Virus record (IMG/VR): IMGVR_UViG_3300020442_003769
Coordinates: 1-33,458 of that record
Source of the DNA: a virus
Strand: one strand, 5' to 3'
DNA length: 33,458 nucleotides
The position numbers and the translations under genes are program-made. Positions 1-8,300 of this stretch are shown piece by piece. The first letter of the stretch is position 1, and each line of letters opens with the position of its first letter. The notes beneath the pieces were generated by a model. It saw only the letters and a list, made by a program, of their open reading frames with translations. It was not told where the DNA came from and did no database searches.

Positions 1-920
1 TGTATTCCATGAGCAGCATTTTTTCTATTTTGTAAATCATATAAATTAGTTCCAGGTGAACTAAACCCATAATCAGACCATAGCTCTTTATTAAAAATTG
101 CACTAGAAGGAAAATTCGGCACAATTGAGTTTCTATTAGTTAAGAAATATCCATTATCATATTGCTCATAAAAACTAGGACAATATGATCCGTCTTCTCC
201 ATATGGAAATAAACCCATTGTCTTACCAGCTTCAATGGCACTAAAACCACAATATTCTGTAATAGCTTCATACGCCTTTACAATACCAGCTCGATCTGTT
301 AATATCATCTCATAGTTTTCATCCCAACCAAAAACATGATCTTTAAACTCAAACGGTACGCGGACTGTTCCAATAGTTTGATTTGTTCCCATGTGTTTAT
401 AGATATTTTTAAAATTATCTGGATAAGAAGCTTCTATAACAGATTCTGTTTCAAAACATGCAACGTTACCTACTTGTGGAGAATGTAAATTAGTAAAGCT
501 TCCAGCTCCGTCTACAATAATTACAGTTGCATCCTCGAACCCCGATTTATAAAAAGCACAAGCCGCATGCATTTTATGGTGAATATGTCCAAGATCAATT
601 ACTTGAGGATGATCATCGCCTCTGCTAGGAATACGATCGATCAAACCTATTTTCCGTGCAAAACCAACGTATAAATTATCTCCTGTATAATCTATAGCTG
701 CATCATGTTCAGATAGGTTTACTGTGTGGCTGATTACAAGATAATCTACTCTGTCGACGAATTCTTTAGCTTTTGCAATAGTTGCTAATGGGCCACCATC
801 GTATTTTTGTCTAGAAAAACGTTCTTCTTCAGAAGAGAATACAATTTCACCATTTTTTAAAAGACATCCACCACCGTTATGCCCTCTAGTAATGGCTAAA
901 ATCCATACATCATCACTCAT
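1..920 (-). CDS. NodU/CmcH-type carbamoyltransferase, N-terminal part (runs off the window)
   Basis: This is a partial gene. It starts with ATG at 920 and stays open to the window edge, giving about 306 residues without a stop; the family is usually near 550-600 residues. Family members transfer a carbamoyl group from carbamoyl phosphate to a sugar or other hydroxyl. Visible motifs match the N-terminal Kae1-like domain: GHNGGG at residues 13-18, EEERFSR at 31-37, and HIHHKMHAA at 112-120, whose H114-x3-H118 fits the metal-binding pair. A hydrophobic strand ending in VDGAG follows. The start overlaps the stop of the upstream GT9-like gene by 8 bases, so the two are probably translationally coupled and may act on the same glycan. 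The C-terminal domain lies outside the window, so completeness cannot be judged. Family assignment is strong; the acceptor is unknown. Confidence 0.85.
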   Translation of the reverse strand, partial: MSDDVWILAITRGHNGGGCLLKNGEIVFSSEEERFSRQKYDGGPLATIAKAKEFVDRVDYLVISHTVNLSEHDAAIDYTGDNLYVGFARKIGLIDRIPSRGDDHPQVIDLGHIHHKMHAACAFYKSGFEDATVIIVDGAGSFTNLHSPQVGNVACFETESVIEASYPDNFKNIYKHMGTNQTIGTVRVPFEFKDHVFGWDENYEMILTDRAGIVKAYEAITEYCGFSAIEAGKTMGLFPYGEDGSYCPSFYEQYDNGYFLTNRNSIVPNFPSSAIFNKELWSDYGFSSPGTNLYDLQNRKNAAHGI

Positions 921-1833
921 TCTTTAATCCTTTTTTCACGCTATCAATCACTTGCTTTAGTGTTTTATCATCTAATAACATTAAGTCTTCATTATTTAGG
1001 TCGTCACAAACTTCATAAACTAATCTTATTGGACTATATTTTCTTTCGTTCTTTCCATTATCTATAACAGTAAAATTTGGATTATTTTCATATGTTATAT
1101 TTTCAGGAAATGTAGCACCTATTACTACCGTACATTTTTTATTAAATGCGTTTGCCATATGTTGAGCAACAGAATCACATGCAAGCACATAGTCTGCGGC
1201 ATTTATCACTCCCATCCATCCAAGTAAATCCATATTTTCTGGATACACAACTCCTAGATTTTTTTCTGTTGGAATTTGAAACGAACTCATCATTACTACA
1301 ACAGCTTCTTTATTAAGCTCTTCAATAATTTCTAATACTTGCTTAAGTTCAAAGCTTCTACCACTTCCATCTACAATAAATCTTCCATCTATATGAGCAC
1401 CTTGACCAAATGGTTGAAAAACTACAACTTTATCTTTTTTAAAATTATTCTTAGCTTGTTCTAAGAAATTATATCCTTGAACTTGTTGTTGTCTTGAAAG
1501 AGATAATTCTAATTTTGGAGGAGTACGAACTTCTTCTAAATTATTAATTTGCATATCAAAAGCTTGCATTAAATTACACTTTTGATTAAAATACTCATGC
1601 TGCCTATACGGCTCAGGCGAAAGTATTTTTCTTTCTTTTAAATAATTTTCGAAAAGATTTTTTGTATTTGGAACAAAGCATATATCTCTAAGCTTCTTGG
1701 ATGCTAAAAATAATTCAGCCCAAGCTTCTGTAACTATGATTGTATCTGGATTATTTTCAAGATATGCTTCTAGAGCTGGAATTGCACATAGTACACGTCC
1801 AGCTCCACCGTTAATAAATACGGCAGTCTTCAT
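913..1833 (-). CDS. GT9-like (heptosyltransferase-type) glycosyltransferase
   Basis: The 306-residue protein has the two-domain look of a GT-B glycosyltransferase of the family 9/ADP-heptosyltransferase type. It opens with a short strand and a glycine loop (INGGAGR, then AIPALEAYL), like the family's gGiGD...P start. Near residue 139 is FQPFGQG. The C-terminal donor-site signature NAADYVLACDSVAQHMANAF (about 211-230) carries the Asp-Ser and His of this family and is followed by VVIGATFPEN. ATG at 1833 is preferred over the in-frame GTG at 1839 because a GAGG ribosome site lies five bases upstream of the ATG and overlaps the GTG. It follows the cysteine-rich gene after about 50 bases and overlaps the carbamoyltransferase start by 8. 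Its role is probably sugar transfer to a virion or host-surface glycan; the substrate is inferred only. Confidence 0.75.
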   Translation of the reverse strand: MKTAVFINGGAGRVLCAIPALEAYLENNPDTIIVTEAWAELFLASKKLRDICFVPNTKNLFENYLKERKILSPEPYRQHEYFNQKCNLMQAFDMQINNLEEVRTPPKLELSLSRQQQVQGYNFLEQAKNNFKKDKVVVFQPFGQGAHIDGRFIVDGSGRSFELKQVLEIIEELNKEAVVVMMSSFQIPTEKNLGVVYPENMDLLGWMGVINAADYVLACDSVAQHMANAFNKKCTVVIGATFPENITYENNPNFTVIDNGKNERKYSPIRLVYEVCDDLNNEDLMLLDDKTLKQVIDSVKKGLKNE

Positions 1834-1838
1834 GTTCA

Positions 1839-1842
1839 CCTC
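1839..1842 (-). promoter_or_regulatory. Ribosome binding site choosing the start of the GT9-like gene
   Basis: GAGG on the minus strand lies five bases before ATG 1833. It overlaps the alternative GTG at 1839, which makes that GTG unlikely as the initiator. Confidence 0.6.
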
Positions 1843-1889
1843 ACTGAAGAAATTATTTAAAATATTATGTAATTATATATAAGTCTTTT

Positions 1890-3107
1890 TTATGCAGTAT
1901 CGTATGTGATTCTAACCGCACCCATATTACCTCGTGCACCACAAATACATCCACCACCCATAGCTTTAGAGGCATGTCCACCAGCGCCTGGCATTTTCAA
2001 GAATGGGCTCGTTGTTTGTGAACAGTTACAGCCACCACATGTACTAGAGGTAAATGGAAAACATACTTGAGAGCAAGACTGAAATAATGGAACTGGAGCA
2101 GCTTGATAATAACCATAGTTATTTGTGTCTAGACAATATGGTCCCCACATTCCAGGTATTTTATACATGAATCCTTTACATGTACAACCAAATGCTTGTG
2201 ATAAACTTGTGACACCGCCCATAACACCACATGTAGAACAACTATTATCATAACAGTGATACTTTGCATTACACCAACATTGTCCACTTCCACCTTGTGC
2301 ATTACCATAACACTGGTTAACCATAAAAGAACCAGGGTTAGTACCTCGAAGCCATATTTGAGACACAGCTTTTTCATTACCTGCTTCAATACGAACATTA
2401 CATAATCCCGGACCTTCAATACAAGTAGGATAACTCCATTCCTGATTCATACAACTCCAGTTAGGGTAATTTTGCGCACTACAGCATATAGCACAACCTG
2501 CGCATATACAATATGAATCACCAGGAGTAACTTCTATTTGCATACTTAAAAAGGCACCAGTACTTCCAAAGGGGTTACCACCACAACAATTTGATCCTGC
2601 CGTAAACGCTCCAGGACCCCATGCATCGAACTGAACTTTTGTGACACCAGCTGGAACAGTAAAATTACAGCAACTACCACAACGATAATAACAACCAGTA
2701 TATCCAGAACGATCAGAACATGATGAACCACAACCACTAGGGTGATTACGACCCTGAGGTCCAGTAAAATCACATACCCAAATTGTTTTTACAGTAGAAG
2801 GCGGTATATTAGCCATTACTCCACCATTACAGTGGATTTCTGTACCATTCATATTAGGAATTTCTTCCCAATATTTTAAACAAAACGGCGATCGATTAAT
2901 CTTATTTTGCAGATCGGCCGCTTTTGGTTCTTTGGCCTGAGCTACAGCAGCGTTACAACAACATAGACAACATAAGCAACAAGCAACTGTTTGTGCCTTT
3001 TGTGTTCTCCGACATTCCTCTCTGGCTGCCTGAGCTGTTCTGGCATCCAGCTGAGTATCAATATAGAGATATTGATCTATTGCGTTATACAGTAATGGAT
3101 TAGTCAC
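1890..3107 (-). CDS. Cysteine-rich adhesin-like virion protein B
   Basis: This 405-residue protein contains 43 cysteines (10.6%). Residues 1-75 look helical and include a dense cluster at 43-51 (CCLCCLCCC). From about 105 the layout copies glycine-rich phage tail-fibre tips: VPAGVTKVQFDAWGPG (151-166), then CCGGNPFGSTGAF and IEVTPGDSYCICAG, a long turn-rich middle, and a GARGNMGAVRITY ending. Cysteines occupy many places where such tips have glycines. It is a diverged paralogue of the protein at 3965-5326, sharing the CCGG, GAF, CxxC and terminal GAVR features. The start is GTG, with AAGGA seven to eight bases upstream, and it overlaps the preceding gene by 8 bases. No signal peptide is apparent. 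The role is inferred to be receptor-contacting tip or tail decoration, perhaps disulfide-stabilised or metal-binding; I recognise no named family. Confidence 0.65.
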   Translation of the reverse strand: MTNPLLYNAIDQYLYIDTQLDARTAQAAREECRRTQKAQTVACCLCCLCCCNAAVAQAKEPKAADLQNKINRSPFCLKYWEEIPNMNGTEIHCNGGVMANIPPSTVKTIWVCDFTGPQGRNHPSGCGSSCSDRSGYTGCYYRCGSCCNFTVPAGVTKVQFDAWGPGAFTAGSNCCGGNPFGSTGAFLSMQIEVTPGDSYCICAGCAICCSAQNYPNWSCMNQEWSYPTCIEGPGLCNVRIEAGNEKAVSQIWLRGTNPGSFMVNQCYGNAQGGSGQCWCNAKYHCYDNSCSTCGVMGGVTSLSQAFGCTCKGFMYKIPGMWGPYCLDTNNYGYYQAAPVPLFQSCSQVCFPFTSSTCGGCNCSQTTSPFLKMPGAGGHASKAMGGGCICGARGNMGAVRITYDTA

Positions 3108-3951
3108 TGTGAATATCCTTATAACTTACTGGATTTTCATGCCCGGTTGCAGGGTCAAATCCATCCGTATCAGAGTTATATACTGGAGACATTCCAGATT
3201 CTTTAGCCGAAGCTACTGCAGTAGCTACTGATATTGGCATTTTTGGTGCCCATGTACCAGTATCATGATCAGTTATATACCAAGGTCTTAGCGGATCAAT
3301 GTTTGTTAAAAATTCATCAACCCTTGTGAGATATGCTGCAGCATCTGAATCAGCTTCTGCGCCCATATCATATTCTTTAAAATAATATGCTATTTTAGCT
3401 TTTCTGTCTTTGGCTATAATTTCGCCTGCAGTATCGTTGCCTTTTGTTACATATTCAAAATCAAATTCCCAAGTATTATCTTCTTTTTCTCTACAATAAA
3501 AATTTAAAAATTCATTAGGATTTGGATTTGTACAGTTTTTCCAAGCAACACCATGACCTTCAACTGTCATTGATTTATCTTCGTATTCTAATGTATTATA
3601 CTGCTCTGCGTCTGCCATAAGGGCCGTTCTAGCATCTCCGCCTGAGTGATTCAACATTAGAAACCATGCTGCCATTGCATGCATGTCATCAGTTTGAGGA
3701 GTTACAGTCATTTCCTTTAATTCAGAAGGATTTAGATCTCCTATAATTTTCATCTGTTGAGCTCGATCTTCTTCAGTAGGATGTGAAACGTCTGTAAAGA
3801 CAACTTCTCCATACATTGGATTAATCCAGCATTTTATTTCATCTGGACCTTTATATTTAAGAGACAACGTGTTGTTATTTACAAAAGTTGGCTCCAATAA
3901 GAAATCTTCGTCGGCCCTTTTGTACGAAAATTCTACGGTAACATTCGGCAT
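3100..3951 (-). CDS. Unknown protein between the two cysteine-rich genes
   Basis: The protein has 283 residues. I do not recognise a family. It is acidic and apparently soluble, with only three cysteines, in sharp contrast to both neighbours. The N-terminus looks beta-rich (NVTVEFSYKRAD), followed by a helical, Met-rich stretch (DDMHAMAAWFLML, about 87-99), an alpha/beta middle and a C-terminus rich in Asp, Ser and Thr. A clear AGGAG precedes the ATG. It lies 13 bases after protein A and overlaps the GTG start of protein B by 8 bases, so the three form one translational unit. By position it could be a chaperone, connector or co-structural partner of the cysteine-rich proteins, but no motif shows this. 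Confidence 0.6.
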   Translation of the reverse strand: MPNVTVEFSYKRADEDFLLEPTFVNNNTLSLKYKGPDEIKCWINPMYGEVVFTDVSHPTEEDRAQQMKIIGDLNPSELKEMTVTPQTDDMHAMAAWFLMLNHSGGDARTALMADAEQYNTLEYEDKSMTVEGHGVAWKNCTNPNPNEFLNFYCREKEDNTWEFDFEYVTKGNDTAGEIIAKDRKAKIAYYFKEYDMGAEADSDAAAYLTRVDEFLTNIDPLRPWYITDHDTGTWAPKMPISVATAVASAKESGMSPVYNSDTDGFDPATGHENPVSYKDIHSD

Positions 3952-3964
3952 TTTTAGTTATCTC

Positions 3965-5326
3965 CTAACAATATTTTACTCTTACGGCGCCAGTTCTACC
4001 TCGGCCACCTGTCATATTAGTATATCCGCCACATGTCATATGTGGATCTGCTCCAAGTCCTGGTATTCTTCTAGTAGAACAGTTATTTGGATTAAATAGA
4101 TATGCAGGGCAACACTGCTCTACACATTTACAACACATACCTTCGCCTCTACAGAAAGGAGAACCAGGAGTACACATCCAATAACAGTTATTTGAACCTT
4201 TACCACCAGGATATAATCCTGGAACTGCAAAACATGATCCTGCTACCATGCCAGCACTTCCGAAAGGACTTTCACCTTCTTGATATGTGGTAGTTCCATT
4301 ATAATGTAAACAGAAATTTGGCTGGTTTTCATCACAGTTAAAAACATGTGGCATATCCATGGAAAATACTGAACTAACTCCCCATTGATTATGTCGACAT
4401 TGAATTAAGTAACAAGTATTATAACTCTCATTACATATCGAACTACCACAACTGTATGCTCCCGATCCGCAAGCACATTGACTATACCAATATTTTTGTT
4501 TTGAATTTCCAGGGTCACATTGCATACACCAATTGTCCCAACCAGAACAGTTACCGCTAGGATAAATAGTACTATTTATGCTACACATATCTTGTTTACA
4601 CCAACCATAGCTTGTTTGACCCATAGATTGACGTCTTCTAGATTTCATTTCTCCGCATGAGACTGCATATGGTGAATTTGCTCTTATACAAAAAGTATTA
4701 CCATTCAAAGTTCCACATATATATGCTGGATCTGGAGTATAAAGTCCCGAACCACATATAGAACAATACGGATTACAACAACATGCGCATCCGCTACAAG
4801 CAATCAAACAAGTATTTGCTGGATCAGTTATAACAAACTGAATAGCCATAAAAGCACCATTTGGTGCAAAGCCAGTTCCACCACAACAATTAACACCTCT
4901 AGAAGGTCCACCAGGAGCTATGATTTCAATACCTAATCTAGTAGTTCCTGCAGGAAGACCACCATTATTAATCTGACAAGAACAACCGCCTGTAAACCTA
5001 TTTCCGTCATTATCCCATACACAAATTGTAGTAGTTGAAGTAGCATAATCATCTAAATCTTTAATAGATGCATATCCACGACAATGACACATATGGTTAT
5101 AAAATGTATAATAATCTGAGTCTGGAGTAAATCCATAATTTTGTACGGCATTTTGTATGTATGAATCAGCACTATCGATAAGTGCATCGTAACACGCAAT
5201 TAGAGGGTCATACGCAATTTGAGCAGCAGCGGCAGAATCTCTACATTTTGTTTTTTCTTTTAAGAGATTTCTTTTAATCTCTACCTTTTTAGCTATCGCA
5301 TTAAACTGTAATACGTCTACTGCCAT
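3965..5326 (-). CDS. Cysteine-rich adhesin-like virion protein A
   Basis: This 453-residue protein contains 45 cysteines (about 10%). Residues 1-75 are predicted helical (Lys/Glu then Ala-rich) and probably form an attachment or oligomerisation part. From about 96 it follows the glycine-rich fibre-tip plan: LPAGTTRLGIEIIAPGG (124-140), NCCGGTGFAPNGAF, a strand pair ending in CLIACSGCACCC, then a long Cys/Gly/Asn/Ser/Tyr-rich middle. CC or CxC pairs recur to the end (GMCCKCVEQCC near 396-406), and the terminus reads GGRGRTGAVRVKYC. The ending and the CCGG/GAF block match protein B. It begins two bases after the giant spike gene, with GGGAG seven bases before the ATG, so expression with the spike is likely. 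The likely role is a host-contact tip or decoration; whether the cysteines form disulfides or bind metal cannot be read from sequence. Confidence 0.68.
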   Translation of the reverse strand: MAVDVLQFNAIAKKVEIKRNLLKEKTKCRDSAAAAQIAYDPLIACYDALIDSADSYIQNAVQNYGFTPDSDYYTFYNHMCHCRGYASIKDLDDYATSTTTICVWDNDGNRFTGGCSCQINNGGLPAGTTRLGIEIIAPGGPSRGVNCCGGTGFAPNGAFMAIQFVITDPANTCLIACSGCACCCNPYCSICGSGLYTPDPAYICGTLNGNTFCIRANSPYAVSCGEMKSRRRQSMGQTSYGWCKQDMCSINSTIYPSGNCSGWDNWCMQCDPGNSKQKYWYSQCACGSGAYSCGSSICNESYNTCYLIQCRHNQWGVSSVFSMDMPHVFNCDENQPNFCLHYNGTTTYQEGESPFGSAGMVAGSCFAVPGLYPGGKGSNNCYWMCTPGSPFCRGEGMCCKCVEQCCPAYLFNPNNCSTRRIPGLGADPHMTCGGYTNMTGGRGRTGAVRVKYC

Positions 5327-5328
5327 CG

Positions 5329-8300
5329 TTATACTCCCGTTGTCGTGACGGTTGATATCGTTCCGTCACTGTTATATACAATTGCTACATCTTGTGTCAC
5401 GGTAACGTCTCCAATAGTAGTTGTTTCTCTATAGCTATTTATCTGACCAGAATTACTGTCATATGTAATATTTGAATAACCAAAATTACCTGAAGTAAAT
5501 GACAGCGGCCTCAGTCCACCAGAATCTCTAGCAGAATCTATAAAGAAAACATTTGAATCAGACCCTACATAAGTTGCAGGCTGTCTGGTTGTATTATCAG
5601 AGTCATAGGCGCCAGTTAAGAAATTTTGTGCTATGATTGTAGTTTGAGTTTCAACAAACGTTTTTGTTGCTTTTTCCGTTGGAACAGCAAGGTTTGAATT
5701 ACCAGACATTGTTCCGTCTGATGAGAATTCGTTAATTGATTCACCAATTTGTGCACCAATTGAACCAAGTCTCAAGCTAGTCAAACCAGAGAGATCAAAT
5801 GCTGATGCATCTAATGTTGCTCGTCCAGTAGCCTGATCGATTCTGAAATAATTACCAACTCTAAAGTTACCATCTTGGTCAGTCGAAATATAATAAACTC
5901 GACCTGGAGCTGTCTCAATAACTTCGTTACCTTGAGCAGCAGGTTGAGTTGGAGTTCCAGGATAATTTGTTGTAGTTATCCCGCCAGTACCCACACTTAA
6001 GAAATCGTGACCGGTTAATCGTACTTGTGAATAATTAGTTCTAATTGTTACAGCAGCATCATCAGCTGAAGCATTAGTTTCTAATTTTTGTTGTGACAGC
6101 GTCAATGTTGCTTGTCCGCCACCGTATCCGCTTACAGTAGAAATCACATAAGCTCTATATCCGCCGGCGCTATCTGTATCATCAGCAAATGATATAGACT
6201 GACCAGGTTTTGGCTCAGCTGTTAATCCGTCGACTGTAACAATATATCCATATTGACCTCTAACAAAATTACTATTTACAAGATTTGCACTTACTGCGCC
6301 TTGAGTAATTGTTTCACCGCCAACAAATCCAGGGAATGTTGTATTTTCAACATAGATTTTATCTTCAGATGGTTGTGTATTAATTACAGTAGCACTTGGT
6401 GCTTCAGCATTCCAATGAGCAGAGTCAAAGTAATCTCCTGAGTCCATCAATCTGATTTGACCACCAGAAGTATAAACGTTATATGACTGAGCATTTATAA
6501 ATGGAGGATTAACAATATTAATTTGTCCTCTCATTTGTGAAGCAGAGTCAGCACTATCATAGTTATAATACAATGTTGATGGAGTTGTAGGTCCAACTTC
6601 GAAGATCAGTCCGTCTACAATACTATCAAGAGTTGAATCACCATCCAGTGAGTTTCTACTATTTAAAATTCCAGTTGTATATTCATCTTGAAAATTACTT
6701 GAATCCCAGTTAGTAGATGTTGATAGATAAAAACGACCACCTGCCATAGCAAAAGGAGTAGTACCAACTGTTCTAGGAACGAACCTATATCTTGAACCTC
6801 TGTAAAGCGTAAGTGTTGGTTTTATATCACTGAATCCAACCGCTGATTGTCCACCGACTGTTGCTAAAAAGCTTGGACCAGGAGAGTTATTTCCAGTTGG
6901 ATCATTCTGAACAAAAATCTTTTCATTTTCAGCTTCTCTTGCATACAAAGTAGTAGCAGCAGTTTGAGCACCACTATCAAATGTAGCCCAAATGTTATTA
7001 ATTTGTGTCATACCGCCAACACTTTGAATATAGTGTGGAGCATATGAATCAACGTTAGCAGCTGTTGTAACAGTTATTCTAGCAGGATTCTGTCGAGCGA
7101 TATCTGTAATCGTTGCTGTAACTGTGTTTCTTCCACCAGCTAATTGCGTATCAATCCCTGTTGATCTAGCTGAATCGGTGTAAGGAATAAAGTTAGAAGA
7201 GTCAGTGACTGTTACCCAATAACTATCTGCTGTAAATAATGAGGCCCATGTTGCAGGCGCCACACCTGAGATAGAAATTTTCTCACCTGTTAATAAACCG
7301 TGATTAGGCGAATGGAAAGACACGTTAGCAGCACGTGTCATTCTATTAATACTGTTATCGTTTGCTGCACCAGTAATTGTTGATCCAGCAGAAAACTCAG
7401 TTCCACCTGTAAGTGTATTACCATCGTAGTGAAGCGATTGACCTCTAATATTACCTGTTATAGCAGTTTCGTTTGAATCAAATCCTTCAGCAACCGCACC
7501 ATATGTACCATAAGAGTTATTACAGTTTAGAGCTCGAATTTTACCACCACTTGAAGTTACAAGACCAAAATCACAATAATAAGTAAAACAAGAAACGATT
7601 TCTGATTTACCATTTCTTCGTACCCAGAAACCTGCACCACCGTCATGAACCTGAGTAAATGTATGGAAAACCATTGAACCATTATTATAAGCATTATTAT
7701 TTAAGCCACCATCAATAACAGCACCAATACCACCACTTGAGAAGGCAGTTGATTCTTTAATGTATGGTGATTTTGTAATAACTGCGTTAGGATCTAATCT
7801 AAAATAAACACCACCGATTGTTGCGTATTCAATATCATGTGGATTACCACCAGCAGAATCTAGTGCAAAACCAGTCAATCCAGAAAATTTAAATTCCTCA
7901 ATAAGTGTTCCGTTATTAACAAAGAACATTGTTTTATTTGAATCACCAGCAGCTGGTGCAATTTCAGTATTCCTCTGACCATCACCTCTAAGTGTTATGT
8001 CAGCGCCTACCGTCATAGGTAAGCTTTCTCGATAAGAACCTTCTTTAACATAAATTGTAGCTGGACCTGTTACGTTATCTAACGCAAATTTAACTGATCC
8101 CCAAGCTGTATCAATTGTTTGACCAAGAGCAGAATCTGCATTACCACCTTTTGCAACATAGTAAACTTTTTCAGCTTTACCTGGATATTGCCAACTATAA
8201 GAAACACCATCTGTTGTTCCTAAAAATTTGCCTCTCTCTGCAGCACTAATTGCAGGTAAAACAGAACCACCGCCAGCAGCAAATAATTCCCACTTACCGT

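Noticed and set aside
1840-1889. Possible terminator or promoter in the AT-rich gap between Cys-rich gene B and the GT9-like gene
   Set aside because: No stem-loop with a T run and no perfect TATAAATA was found; the nearest late-type match has a mismatch.
2129-2773. Hydrophobic minus-strand open frames inside cysteine-rich gene B
   Set aside because: They are out-of-frame shadows produced by Cys/Gly codons, with no ribosome site and extreme Val/Leu composition.
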